Shown here one piece after another: positions 7,861-16,606 of a DNA stretch of 51,241 nt (position 1 is its first letter; each line of letters opens with the position of its first letter). A model generated the notes under the pieces. The model made no database searches, had not been told where the DNA came from, and was given only the letters and a program-made list of their open reading frames with translations. The DNA lies in NCBI GenBank assembly GCA_013791935.1, contig VMSV01000203.1, positions 1 through 51,241 on the forward strand, given 5' to 3'. The DNA comes from Desulfobacteraceae bacterium. Its GTDB lineage: Bacteria > Desulfobacterota > Desulfobacteria > Desulfobacterales > UBA5616. The translations under genes were made by a program, and so were the position numbers.

Positions 7861-9231
7861 ATGCAGGATACGATAAAAACAACCGCCCATGAAGGCCGGT
7901 TTGACAATTTGGTTTGGCTTTTCGATAGTTTGCCGGATGTGGTGGTTATCATTTTGGATGATGAATTCAAAATCGCTTTTGCAAACAAGGTTGTGGAAAA
8001 AATCATCAATCTCCCAATGCCTAAAATCCTCGGTGAACATTCCGACATCCTGAAACGTGAAATTCCGGGTTTGGACGATATCTTGGAAAAAACGATTCTT
8101 TTTAAAAAGGGAATCCGGAACCGCCCACTGGAAATAGCCAAAAAAGAAGGAATCAACAAAACATTTCTTGTGAGCACTGTGATCATAGAGCCAGGGAAAA
8201 AGACCAAAGACGGCATTATTATCGTTTTTCATGATGTTTCTGAAGCGGTCACACAAAAAAGCCGCCACCGCCTTACATCCACCAGATACGGTGAAATCAT
8301 CGGCGCGTCTGAAAGCATGCAAAACCTCTACTTATACATCGAAACCATCAAAGATTACGACACTTCAGTGCTAATATACGGGGAAACGGGAACCGGCAAG
8401 GAGCTGATTGCAAGATCCATTCATTTTTCCGGGAAAAGAAAGGACAAACCTTTCATCCCGGTTCATTGCGCCGCACTTTCGGATAATTTGATCGAGAGTG
8501 AATTGTTCGGTCATGTAAAGGGCGCTTATACCGGAGCCATTGCCGACAGAACCGGAAGGTTCAAAACAGCCGATGGCGGATCTCTCTTTTTGGATGAAAT
8601 CGGTACGCTTCGATTGGAGACCCAGGCCAAGCTCCTCCGAATCCTCCAGGAAAAGGTGGTGGAACCGGTTGGTTCTCAGGAAAGGATCCCGGTGGATGTG
8701 CGCATGATATCCGCCACAAACCGAGATTTAAGCTTTCTTGTTCAAAATGAAGAATTTCGAGAAGATCTCTACTATCGTCTTAAGGTGCTTCTGATCGAAG
8801 CTCCTCCCCTAAGGGAAAGAGGAGATGATATTGCCCTTCTGGCGGATCATTTTATCAGTCGCTTGAACCGGTATTATGATAAAAACATCCTTGGCATAAC
8901 CAGCAATGCGAGTAAATTACTGATGAATTATTCCTGGCCGGGCAATGTTCGTGAGCTCGAAAACGCAATTGAACATGCCTTTGTTCTATCCACCGGAGCC
9001 TATCTGGAAGTTAAAAACTTTCCTTCTGAAATTCTTCTTTCCGATGGCTTGGGATCACCTCCGCCTCCCGTCATGCAAAACCCTTCCAGAGAAGAGGAAG
9101 ATATTAAAAGAGCGCTTTTGACTTCCCATGGAAACAAGGACAAGGCCTCGGCCATCCTGGGAATGCATCGCACCTCATTGTGGCGAAAACTAAAAGAATA
9201 TCGAATCTCGAATACCTTCGGAAAGAAATAG
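7861..9231 (+). CDS. Sigma-54-dependent transcriptional activator (PAS-AAA+-Fis)
   Basis: A 456-residue enhancer-binding protein. An N-terminal PAS-like sensor (about residues 15-130, SLPDVVVIILDDEFKIAFAN) is followed by the AAA+ domain. Walker A is GETGTGKE (174-181), the sigma-54 contact loop GAYTGA (221-226, the common Tyr variant of GAFTGA) and Walker B SLFLDEI (241-247). YSWPGNVRELENAIEHA comes next, and a C-terminal Fis-type helix-turn-helix (NKDKASAILGMHRTSLWRKL, ~425-444). There is no receiver domain, so it probably senses a small molecule or redox state through PAS. The start has no strong Shine-Dalgarno. Palindromic sites 40 bp past its stop and a -24/-12 promoter make the following outer-membrane gene its likely target. 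Confidence 0.93.
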   Translation: MQDTIKTTAHEGRFDNLVWLFDSLPDVVVIILDDEFKIAFANKVVEKIINLPMPKILGEHSDILKREIPGLDDILEKTILFKKGIRNRPLEIAKKEGINKTFLVSTVIIEPGKKTKDGIIIVFHDVSEAVTQKSRHRLTSTRYGEIIGASESMQNLYLYIETIKDYDTSVLIYGETGTGKELIARSIHFSGKRKDKPFIPVHCAALSDNLIESELFGHVKGAYTGAIADRTGRFKTADGGSLFLDEIGTLRLETQAKLLRILQEKVVEPVGSQERIPVDVRMISATNRDLSFLVQNEEFREDLYYRLKVLLIEAPPLRERGDDIALLADHFISRLNRYYDKNILGITSNASKLLMNYSWPGNVRELENAIEHAFVLSTGAYLEVKNFPSEILLSDGLGSPPPPVMQNPSREEEDIKRALLTSHGNKDKASAILGMHRTSLWRKLKEYRISNTFGKK

Positions 9232-9271
9232 CCCCCGGTCGTCTCATTTCTTCTCCCAATATTCTTCTACT

Positions 9272-9304
9272 TTTGTTGCAACAAATCCTTTTTCTGTTGC
9301 AACA
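9272..9304. promoter_or_regulatory. Paired palindromic enhancer sites (candidate activator-binding sites)
   Basis: A perfect 14-bp palindrome TTTGTTGCAACAAA (9272-9285) and a perfect 10-bp copy of its core, TGTTGCAACA (9295-9304), have centres exactly 21 bp apart, two helical turns. They lie ~170-190 bp upstream of the -24/-12 promoter, the normal range for sigma-54 enhancers. A dimeric Fis-type activator would bind them on one face of the helix. That the neighbouring regulator is the binder is inferred from adjacency. Confidence 0.65.
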
Positions 9305-9389
9305 AAAGACAAGTTTCTTCTGCTTTAAACAATAGCCACATTTAATTATTTTCAATTTACCATTTTTAATTTATTTTTAATTTATATAT

Positions 9390-9402
9390 TATCAACATGT
9401 TA
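9390..9402 (+). promoter_or_regulatory. IHF-like binding site
   Basis: TATCAACATGTTA matches the IHF consensus WATCAANNNNTTR at every fixed position. It is preceded by an AT-rich tract and lies midway between the enhancer palindromes and the -24/-12 promoter. This is where IHF bends DNA to bring sigma-54 activators to the polymerase. It is a short consensus, so chance occurrence is possible; position raises confidence. Confidence 0.5.
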
Positions 9403-9463
9403 GCATACCTAAGTATCTAATACTCCCCTCCTTCTTCGGAAATGGTCCATGCTTTTGCCTTGG

Positions 9464-9480
9464 TTGGCATTATCATTGCT
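9464..9480 (+). promoter_or_regulatory. Sigma-54 (-24/-12) promoter
   Basis: TTGGCATTATCATTGCT has GG at 9466-9467 and GC at 9478-9479 with exactly 10 bp between them. It matches TTGGCA and TTGCT fully on both sides of the spacer. Predicted transcription start is near 9490. Downstream is the outer-membrane barrel gene; upstream are the enhancer palindromes and the activator gene. Confidence 0.75.
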
Positions 9481-9619
9481 GTATTCTTATGCAGGATTAA
9501 CTCCTATTCATATCCTAAACCTAACTTAAAATAAGGAGGTATGCAAAAAGAGTTTATTCAAGGATTGGTTTCGATTTTCTGAAGTATTATAAACGGAGAG
9601 AGTTAAAAAGGAGGAAGTG

Positions 9620-10807
9620 ATGTTGAAAAAATTCATTTGTGGTTTGGCAATCGTTTTGCTGATGCCCGTTTACGGGATGGCAATCAATTTGACGGATTAT
9701 GAGATTCCGGAGTCCTTTTCAAGGGATCTGTATCTTAATGGCGCTTTTAATTTCAGTGACGGCAACCAGGATAGCAGCAGTTACAATGGTTTCGCCTCAG
9801 CGAATTTTAAATCCCGTTACAGTTCCATACCTCGTGTTTGGTCCTTGAACATGGATGGTATTTATGAGGTTGAAAATGGTTCGGAAGCCGGTGGGGATTC
9901 GGATGACGGATATAATTTTTATGCCAGCTCCTTCCTGGACAACTACTACCAAGAAACCAAATTTTTTGGTTACGGCGGTTTGGATTTTGGTTTTCGTAAA
10001 CTCATGGGAGCAACCAGCGCCGATGATCCTTACTCCACCATTCAAGTGGGTGTAGGGTATGGTCGTGTTTATGATGCCACTCCCTTGGCCCAGGCACTTC
10101 GGATCGTGGAAGATTTGAGAAATTACGATGTTCTCTCCAGAGATCTGACCGATGCCGGTTATGTTAAATTGGCTCAAATTATTGATAAAAAGGAAGAATT
10201 TGAAACCAAATACAGCGCTTCGGAGTATAAGAAATACTGGTACGAAGCCATGGGCGAAGTTCTTAAGGAAGACGGCGCGCTGGAATCTGCGGGTCTGAAT
10301 GCACTGGGCGTGATTCGGATTCAGGAAATATTGGACGAGGAGAGATTCAGTACCAGAAACCACGGTTGGCTGGTTCGCGGCGGAGTCGGGTATATCCTTT
10401 CCAATTACATTGATGACACGGATGATGATCCGACCCTGAATGCAGCGTTCGAGTATTATCGTCCCCTGTCCTATAAGCTTCAATTCAATGAGATTTTCCA
10501 GTATTCGACTGTGCTGAGCGACCATGTAACCCACAATATTCAAAACACCTTGTCCCTGACCTATGAAATAAGCAACAAGATCGATTGGGAAAACTCTCAC
10601 GTCCTTGCTTTAACCCTGCCTACTGAGGACGGGCTTAAAGATCAGATTGCGAATACCTTCTCAACCGGTTTCTATTACTATCTGACGAATACGGTAAGTG
10701 CATCTGCCACCCTGAGTTTGTCCCATTTGGATGACAATATCGATGACAACGGAAACGACGACGTTGAATCCAGAATTTTTCTTGGGATCCGGTATCGATT
10801 GCTTTAA
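9620..10807 (+). CDS. Outer-membrane beta-barrel protein of unknown function
   Basis: About 395 residues, starting at ATG 9620 five bases after AGGAGG (a GTG directly before it is possible). The signal peptide LKKFICGLAIVLLMPVYGMA is followed by alternating aromatic/polar strands (YLNGAFNFSDGNQDSSSYNG, YNFYASSFLDNYYQ). It ends in a terminal strand SRIFLGIRYRLL. A helical insert of ~110 residues (DATPLAQALRIVEDLRNY to IQEILDEERFSTRNHG) interrupts the barrel and may form a periplasmic plug or arm. Asp-rich loops (DDTDDDP, DDNIDDNGNDD) could bind cations. It is controlled by the sigma-54 promoter upstream and ends before a strong terminator. The family is not firmly recognised. Confidence 0.85.
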   Translation: MLKKFICGLAIVLLMPVYGMAINLTDYEIPESFSRDLYLNGAFNFSDGNQDSSSYNGFASANFKSRYSSIPRVWSLNMDGIYEVENGSEAGGDSDDGYNFYASSFLDNYYQETKFFGYGGLDFGFRKLMGATSADDPYSTIQVGVGYGRVYDATPLAQALRIVEDLRNYDVLSRDLTDAGYVKLAQIIDKKEEFETKYSASEYKKYWYEAMGEVLKEDGALESAGLNALGVIRIQEILDEERFSTRNHGWLVRGGVGYILSNYIDDTDDDPTLNAAFEYYRPLSYKLQFNEIFQYSTVLSDHVTHNIQNTLSLTYEISNKIDWENSHVLALTLPTEDGLKDQIANTFSTGFYYYLTNTVSASATLSLSHLDDNIDDNGNDDVESRIFLGIRYRLL

Positions 10808-10850
10808 TTTAAACCATTGCAGGAGTTAAGGACACATCCTCGTGTTCCCA

Positions 10851-10880
10851 AGGGCCCGAATTCCATCGGGCCCTTTTTTT
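10851..10880 (+). terminator. Rho-independent terminator
   Basis: A 9-bp perfect stem, AGGGCCCGA with TCGGGCCCT, around a six-base loop, followed by a run of T to 10880. It lies 44 bp after the outer-membrane gene stop and closes the sigma-54 unit. It could also serve the converging methyltransferase operon. Confidence 0.9.
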
Positions 10881-10923
10881 ATTGAAGATCGTTGCCTGTC
10901 TGAAAAGCTGCATACAATGGGGT

Positions 10924-11538
10924 TTAAGCTTTCATGGCCAAACAGATCCCGTCTTTTTCCGGCGAGTGCTGTGGCAAAAAGCATAGCAGGTTGACGGACC
11001 GCCATCCCTTGTCTTGATAAACGGCCTGGTCGAAATCCAGGGCGTCGGAAAAGGCTGTGTTATCTGTAATGAGGAGGCCATTCTGGGAAAGGAGCTTGTG
11101 GCAAAGAGGCAGAACTTCGCGGTAATACTGTTTGTCGATATCCATGAATATCAGATCAAAGGGGCCGGAGATTTCCTTCAGGATCTCCCTGCAATCCCCC
11201 TGAAGAAGGGTTACAAGGTCCTGGACTCCGGCTTTTTTAAAATTCTCCCTGGCCCGCTGAACCAATCCTTGGGAAAGTTCAAGGGTGATCAGTTGATCGG
11301 TTTTAGGGTCCATGGCCCGGGTCATGTGAATGGCGGAATATCCTGTGGCCGTGCCCAGTTCCAAGACCCGTTTTGCCCCCGCGACTTTGACCAGAATATG
11401 GAGGAGTTCTCCCACCACAGGGCCGATGATGGGAATTCCTTCTTCCAGCGCCTCGGCTTCAAGGGACTTTAAAAGATCGCTTCTTTCTGGAATCAGTGCC
11501 CTGAAAAAGTCTTCGGGGTTTTGAATCATGACCGACAT
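10924..11538 (-). CDS. SAM-dependent O-methyltransferase (Methyltransf_3/COMT-like)
   Basis: A 204-residue class I methyltransferase. It has the SAM motif RVLELGTATGYSAIHM, the acidic LITLELSQGLVQRARENF and the metal-binding FDLIFMDIDKQYYREVLPLC. LLITDNTAFSD completes the divalent-metal site seen in catechol/caffeoyl-CoA O-methyltransferases. The substrate is unknown. It starts two bases after the J-domain gene stop and is the last gene of the operon. Confidence 0.85.
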   Translation of the reverse strand: MSVMIQNPEDFFRALIPERSDLLKSLEAEALEEGIPIIGPVVGELLHILVKVAGAKRVLELGTATGYSAIHMTRAMDPKTDQLITLELSQGLVQRARENFKKAGVQDLVTLLQGDCREILKEISGPFDLIFMDIDKQYYREVLPLCHKLLSQNGLLITDNTAFSDALDFDQAVYQDKGWRSVNLLCFLPQHSPEKDGICLAMKA

Positions 11539-11540
11539 GC

Positions 11541-12386
11541 CTACCTCTTTTCCACAAGATCCCGGATAGACCCCTTGACCTGGCCCACGATGGCCTTTAT
11601 TTTACTTGAAAAGTCCTTATGGATTCTGACCTTGAGAAAGAGATTCCCGGGAATTCCTCCGTTTCGGCCTTCATCCCCCAATCCCGCAAGCCGGATGATC
11701 TGCCCTTCTTTTATTCCCGAAGGAATTTTCACAATGATCTTTTTGGATTTCCTTCGGTGAAAATAGGCATAAGGCCCTCCATCCCGCAAATGTTCCAAAG
11801 ACAGGTCAATCACATCATGATCGTCTTTGCCGTTTTCAGGAAGATTCACGCCCGTAAGTTTCTTCACGGCATATCCGGCCAGTTTTGATAAAATGGTTCC
11901 GGTTCCGGAAGATATTCTCCCCCGGCGTTGTTCGTTCGGATGTCCAAACCCGCCTGTAAACATAAAGCCTCTGGCAGAAAATCCGGGCTTTTTAAATTCA
12001 AACGTTTTATAGCCTTGTCCGTAAATCTCCTTGAAAAGATCGTCAAAGCCACGAATACCAAAGGATTTGGCCAGTTCTTCAAACACGGCGTTGATATCCG
12101 AACCGCTGAAGATATCTTTTTCCGTATAGGCCCTGCGGAATTGCTCATGGGCGGAAGGACCGAATCGAGTTTTCAGGGCATCATAGGCCTTTCGTTTTTC
12201 CGGATTGGATAAAACGGCATAGGCCTCATTAAGGTTTTTCATTTTTTCAGCGGCTTCAGGATTGTCCTGGTTTCGGTCCGGGTGATATTTCAAGGCAAGG
12301 GTTCGGTAGGCGTTTTTGATATCTGAACCATCGGCTTTGGAATCCACATTCAAAATCTTGTAGTAATCGTCTTGTTCCATGCTCAT
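11541..12386 (-). CDS. J-domain co-chaperone, CbpA/DnaJ-like
   Basis: A 281-residue protein. The N-terminal J domain (DDYYKILNVDSKADGSDIKNAY, HPD in LKYHPDRNQ) occupies residues 5-70. A middle region (FEELAKSFGIRGFDDLFKEIYG) and one DnaJ C-terminal-like domain (HDVIDLSLEHLRDGG, IIVKIPSGIKEGQIIRLAGLG, GNLFLKVRI) follow. No zinc-finger CxxCxGxG repeats, so it is a class B/C type co-chaperone for DnaK. The start ATG overlaps the GGDEF gene stop by four bases (ATGA), showing translational coupling with a signalling gene, which is unusual for a chaperone. Confidence 0.87.
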   Translation of the reverse strand: MSMEQDDYYKILNVDSKADGSDIKNAYRTLALKYHPDRNQDNPEAAEKMKNLNEAYAVLSNPEKRKAYDALKTRFGPSAHEQFRRAYTEKDIFSGSDINAVFEELAKSFGIRGFDDLFKEIYGQGYKTFEFKKPGFSARGFMFTGGFGHPNEQRRGRISSGTGTILSKLAGYAVKKLTGVNLPENGKDDHDVIDLSLEHLRDGGPYAYFHRRKSKKIIVKIPSGIKEGQIIRLAGLGDEGRNGGIPGNLFLKVRIHKDFSSKIKAIVGQVKGSIRDLVEKR

Positions 12387-13351
12387 TGGGTTTCATCGGT
12401 CCTTCGCATACGGTTCCTGCCGTCCCATTTCGCCCTGTAAAGGGCTTTGTCCACATCAAGAATAAGGTTGGACGGCTTGGCCGACTTATCGGGGACCCAA
12501 CTCCCAACCCCCAGACTCACCGTAACCATATCGCTCACCTTGGAGCTGCCATGGGAGATCCTCGCTTCGGTCAATTTGGTTTGAATATTTTCCGCCAGGA
12601 TTATGGCCCCCTGAATATCCGTATCCGGCAGAACCGCTGCGAACTCTTCCCCTCCGTACCGGGCCACAAAATCCGCTGGCCTCATGAGGGCGTTCCGAAA
12701 AATCTGGGCCAGGCGCTTCAGGCAAGTATCCCCCTGCTGATGTCCGTAAGTATCGTTATAGTTTTTAAAATAATCGATATCAATCATGATCATGGAAAGC
12801 CAGCGTTTATCCCTTGACGCCCTCCGGAATTCCTGGTCCAGGAGTTGATCAAAATACCGCCGGTTCGGAATCCCGGTCAAGCCATCCACAAACGACAGCC
12901 TTTGAAGGGTTTCGTTCATGGCCAGAAGTTTTTTTTCGTTATCCTTGCGCCGATCGATTTCCTGTTTTAGCTTTAGACCGGATCTCACCCTGGCCAACAA
13001 CTCAATCCGGTTCACCGGCTTGGCGATATAATCCAGTGCCCCGGAGTCCAAAGCGGTTTTAAGGCTTTCCACTTCATCCTGGGCTGTCACCATGATGATG
13101 GGAATATCCCGAAGAGCGTCATTTTCCTTGATATGGGTAAGGGCAGCAATACCGTCTATTTCAGGCATCACCAAGTCCATCAGAATCAGGTCGAAATTTT
13201 CCCGAGGCTTGGTGGTGGTACCCAATCCCAGAAGCGTAAATGCCTCTTTTGCAGAGGCCGCCATCACAATGTCGGAAAACCCGCCATTTTTAAGAATTCT
13301 TTCCAACAGAATGCGTGCATCGTAAAAGTCATCCACCACAAGAATCGCCAT
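12383..13351 (-). CDS. Response regulator with GGDEF domain (diguanylate cyclase)
   Basis: A 322-residue PleD/WspR-like protein. The receiver domain (residues 1-125) has the acidic pair DD at 7-8, phospho-acceptor Asp59 (LILMDLVMPEIDG) and Lys111 (AKP). A linker helix leads to the GGDEF domain, with intact catalytic GGEEF at 233-237 and the product-inhibition I-site RPAD at 224-227, five residues upstream. It should make c-di-GMP when phosphorylated and be feedback-inhibited. The upstream hybrid kinase, eight bases away, is the obvious phosphate donor. Confidence 0.93.
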   Translation of the reverse strand: MAILVVDDFYDARILLERILKNGGFSDIVMAASAKEAFTLLGLGTTTKPRENFDLILMDLVMPEIDGIAALTHIKENDALRDIPIIMVTAQDEVESLKTALDSGALDYIAKPVNRIELLARVRSGLKLKQEIDRRKDNEKKLLAMNETLQRLSFVDGLTGIPNRRYFDQLLDQEFRRASRDKRWLSMIMIDIDYFKNYNDTYGHQQGDTCLKRLAQIFRNALMRPADFVARYGGEEFAAVLPDTDIQGAIILAENIQTKLTEARISHGSSKVSDMVTVSLGVGSWVPDKSAKPSNLILDVDKALYRAKWDGRNRMRRTDETQ

Positions 13352-13359
13352 ACCGCCTC

Positions 13360-16179
13360 CTATCCTTCAAATACCACCTGAACTCGATCAAGAAAAGCTG
13401 AAAGATCTTTCACGACTTGCATGACCTTTTCAGGTTTGTTTTCATTCGCAGCATTTTCAAGGGCCCTGCCTGTTTCCGTTATGTAATCAAAACCATACCC
13501 GCCGCCCGCGCCTTTCATGCTGTGCCCCAGGATCCGGATGGTTTCATAATTTCTCTGATCCAGGGCCTTTTTAATATCCTCTATGTCCTTTGCCCGGTTG
13601 GCCAGAAAACCCGGAATCAGGTCCTCAAGATCCCTTTCAACTTTGATGATAATTATATCTTTTTCAGCCGAAGTCCCTTGGGGGCTCACCGACGGTTCTT
13701 TTTTCACAACAGTCGGTTTTTCAAAAAGCCATTTTTCCACCATATCGTAAACGATTTCCCTTTTAAGGGGTTTGGTGATGTAATCGTTCATGCCCGCATT
13801 CAAACATTTTTCCCGGTCATCCACCAAGGCATGGGCAGTTAAAGCCACAATGGGAATGTCCTTGAACCCGTTTTTTCGAATCAGGCGAGTGGCTTCAAGA
13901 CCATCCATTTCCGGCATTTGAACATCCATGAGAATCAAATCATAATCCTCGGGGGACCCCATGTATTTTTGAGTTGCCTGTCTTCCGTTATCCGCCAAAT
14001 CCACTTGGTACCCGGCTTTGGTGAGAATCAATTTTGCAAGGGCCTGGTTGTCGGGATTATCCTCTGCCAGCAATATCCTGACGGAGAGTTTTTTCTCCTC
14101 CCGGATTAAATGACGGGTGAGGATAGGTTCAAGAGATTGCTCTCCCTCATCCCTTTGCGCCCTGTCCTTTCCCAGAATTCTCTCAATGAGCTGAAAAAGC
14201 ATTCGCCGGTGAATGGGTTTGGGAAGGAACCCGTCAAATCCCACAGCTTCGCATTTCTTCGCATCCCTTTCCAGCAGGGAGGACAGGGCGATCATGGGAA
14301 GGTTTGAAAATCCGGAATTCGGATCACGAATCATCCTGGCCAAATCATACCCGCTGAAACCGGGCATTTGAATGTCTGAAATGCAAAGATCAAAGGGATC
14401 ACCATGGGACAAGGCTTCTTTCAGAGCGGAAAGTACTTCCTGGCCTTCGGTCAAGGTTTTGACCCTCAGATGAACCATTTTAAGAATACGGGAAAGCAGA
14501 TCCAGGTTGGTTTGGTTATCATCCACCACCAGGATCCGCTTGTTTTCCATGGGGATAAGCACATAGGGTTTGGGGGCTTTTTCTTCTCCTTTTTTAAACC
14601 AGGCCGTAAAATGAAACGTACTTCCCTTCCCCGGCTCACTTTCACCCCAGACATTGCCATTCCACAAAGCGACGATCTGTTTTGAGATGGTCAAACCCAG
14701 GCCGGTTCCGCCGTATTTTCTAGTGGTGGACTCATCCGCCTGGTGAAAAGGTTTGAAAACCAGATCCATTTTGTCCGCAGGAATCCCGATCCCGGTGTCC
14801 CTCACCCTCACATGGAGTTTGACTTGGTCTTGGGTTTCGTCCTCCTCTTCAAGGCTCAGTTCAATTTCCCCGGTTTCCGTGAATTTGACGGCGTTCCCGA
14901 GAATATTGGTGAGCACCTGACGAAACCGGGTGGGATCCCCGTTGATTCGGGAGGGAACCGTTTCTCCGATATGGCATAGCATTTCAATGGCTTTAAATTT
15001 GATTCTGGGGGAAATAAGGCGACAGATATCATACGCCACCAGCTCGGGATCAAATTCGATTTCTTCCAGTTCCATATCCCCTGATTCTATTTTGGAAAAA
15101 TCCAGAATGTCATTGATTAAAGAAAGGAGCATTTCTCCGCCCCTTTTGATGGTGGAGGTGTATTCCCGTTGATCTTCATCCAAGTTCGTATCGGAAAGCA
15201 CGTCGGCAAAACCGATGACCGCATTCATGGGGGTTCGGATTTCATGGCTCATATTGGCCAGGAACTGACTCTTGGCCTTGTTGGCTGCCTCGGCTTCAAT
15301 TTTTGCCTTGCGCAATTCCTCCTCGGCAAGTTTTCTCTGGGTAATATCCCTGGCAAGGCCTCTGAACCCAATGGGCTTTCCCTGACGGTTTTTCCTTAGC
15401 GAGGCGGACAACTCATGAAAGTGATGGGTTCCATCCGAAAGCACCACTTCATAATCGATTTTCTGGGCTGGCTCGCCGGTTTCAAAGACTTTCAGAAAAA
15501 TCGGCGTCAGTTTTTCAATAGATTCAGGGGTCTCATACGCTTGGAATTCCAGACCGATCAATTCTTCCCGGGAACGCTTCAGCAATTTGCATAGGGTATT
15601 ATTCACAAAGGTGAATCGGCCTTCCAGATCCACTTCAAAATACCCTTCTTCGATACTTTCCAGAATGGTGCGATATTTTTCTTCGCTTTCCATCATGGAT
15701 TCTTCAGCCTTTTTTCGCTCTGTGATATCCTGGGTGAGGTTAAGGAGGAGATCCGGCGGAACAAAGGTCAGGATGGTGGACAGAGTTCTTTCCCCCACCT
15801 GACCCCAGTATTCTGTTTTGAATTCAGAAAGAATATCCCTTTTGTCCCTGAAACAGGTCTCCATAATGGAAACGATTTCGGGCCTTTGGCTGTAAATTTG
15901 AGAAGCTTCGGCTCCTATGTTTCTACCGAAAAATCCTTTTGTTCCCTGATCCATCAAATCATTACAGGCCTCAAGCACAAATCCGTTTTGCGAGGGTCGC
16001 CAGATGAGCATGGCAATGGGAATCTTCCGAAAAATGGATTCCCATTGCCCGGCTTTTAATTGAGCCGTTGTTTCTTTTTTCTCCATTCGTTCCTTTTCCA
16101 TTCTCATTTCCGTATTCTGCTCCAGCAAACCCTCCAGTTCAACCAGCAATTCTTCCCGTGTTTTCTGATGAAAATCCAT
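13360..16179 (-). CDS. Hybrid sensor histidine kinase (PAS-PAS-HisKA-HATPase-REC-REC-Hpt)
   Basis: A 939-residue cytoplasmic kinase. Domains in order: a coiled N-terminus, PAS (~45-155), PAS with PAC (~165-285, GFRGLARDITQRK), HisKA with His312 in NMSHEIRTP, and HATPase (N-box NILGNAVKF, DTGIGIP, GGTGLGL). Receiver 1 carries Asp602, receiver 2 Asp752 and the Hpt domain His886 (GHSMKGAGG). All phosphotransfer residues are intact, so a full His-Asp-His relay to the GGDEF response regulator is expected. No transmembrane segment: the signal is cytosolic, through PAS. GGAGAG precedes the start. First gene of a four-gene operon. Confidence 0.95.
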   Translation of the reverse strand: MDFHQKTREELLVELEGLLEQNTEMRMEKERMEKKETTAQLKAGQWESIFRKIPIAMLIWRPSQNGFVLEACNDLMDQGTKGFFGRNIGAEASQIYSQRPEIVSIMETCFRDKRDILSEFKTEYWGQVGERTLSTILTFVPPDLLLNLTQDITERKKAEESMMESEEKYRTILESIEEGYFEVDLEGRFTFVNNTLCKLLKRSREELIGLEFQAYETPESIEKLTPIFLKVFETGEPAQKIDYEVVLSDGTHHFHELSASLRKNRQGKPIGFRGLARDITQRKLAEEELRKAKIEAEAANKAKSQFLANMSHEIRTPMNAVIGFADVLSDTNLDEDQREYTSTIKRGGEMLLSLINDILDFSKIESGDMELEEIEFDPELVAYDICRLISPRIKFKAIEMLCHIGETVPSRINGDPTRFRQVLTNILGNAVKFTETGEIELSLEEEDETQDQVKLHVRVRDTGIGIPADKMDLVFKPFHQADESTTRKYGGTGLGLTISKQIVALWNGNVWGESEPGKGSTFHFTAWFKKGEEKAPKPYVLIPMENKRILVVDDNQTNLDLLSRILKMVHLRVKTLTEGQEVLSALKEALSHGDPFDLCISDIQMPGFSGYDLARMIRDPNSGFSNLPMIALSSLLERDAKKCEAVGFDGFLPKPIHRRMLFQLIERILGKDRAQRDEGEQSLEPILTRHLIREEKKLSVRILLAEDNPDNQALAKLILTKAGYQVDLADNGRQATQKYMGSPEDYDLILMDVQMPEMDGLEATRLIRKNGFKDIPIVALTAHALVDDREKCLNAGMNDYITKPLKREIVYDMVEKWLFEKPTVVKKEPSVSPQGTSAEKDIIIIKVERDLEDLIPGFLANRAKDIEDIKKALDQRNYETIRILGHSMKGAGGGYGFDYITETGRALENAANENKPEKVMQVVKDLSAFLDRVQVVFEG

Positions 16180-16606
16180 TTTTCACTCTCCGATTGAAAA
16201 CGAATTGACTCTTGTTTTTAAAACGAATTAAATACTCTGAAAAAGTGCTTTAGACCCCCTGAAAAGGCATCTTGGCAGGTCAAAGGTGATGCAAACGGAA
16301 TCTGTTTCAGGCGACTTGCTTGGTTTGATCTTTATAGAATTGAGGCTTGTTCGATTAATTTGGTCTCATAAGATATCTTTTTTTCATAGTCAAGGCGTTT
16401 TTAAAACCCGATGATCGCAAAAAAATACCGTTTAATTTATTCAAAAAACATGGTACCATTCAGGTAATTGACGATAACTACTCAATTTTACGGTGTAAAA
16501 TAAACCTGTGCAGCGTTTGGGTTGATCCATTAGGAATTCCAAGCTATTCAAAATCATATCCAAAATGAATTCAATTTTATCTTACATCAACAAAGGAGGC
16601 TATAAA
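16180..16606. other. Divergent 427-bp intergenic region
   Basis: Separates the hybrid kinase (minus) from the aldolase (plus) and must hold both promoters. No gene or confident sigma-70 or sigma-54 promoter was found. The one structured element is the inverted repeat at 16485-16501, listed separately. Confidence 0.6.
16485..16501. promoter_or_regulatory. Inverted repeat upstream of aldolase (possible operator)
   Basis: ATTTTAC-GGT-GTAAAAT: perfect 7-bp arms around three bases, 105 bp before the aldolase ATG. The symmetry suits a dimeric repressor. The site is downstream of a TTGACG that lacks a well-spaced -10, so promoter overlap is uncertain. Confidence 0.35.

Larger units (their letters stand above)
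9232..9619 (+). other. Regulatory intergenic region between the regulator and the outer-membrane gene
   Basis: This 388-bp region contains no supportable gene. In order it holds two palindromic enhancer-like sites, a long AT-rich stretch, an IHF-consensus match, a -24/-12 promoter and an untranslated leader of about 130 bases ending in AGGAGG before the ATG at 9620. The parts are listed separately. Confidence 0.7.

Noticed and set aside
9541-9582. A 13-residue ORF directly after AAGGAGGT in the leader of the first sigma-54 transcript
   Set aside because: The Shine-Dalgarno is only one base from the ATG, too close for normal initiation. No sign of attenuation structure. A leader peptide remains possible but unsupported.
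16468-16500. Sigma-70 promoter for the aldolase gene (TTGACG with TAAAAT)
   Set aside because: The spacing between the hexamers is 22 bp, too long for a normal sigma-70 promoter.
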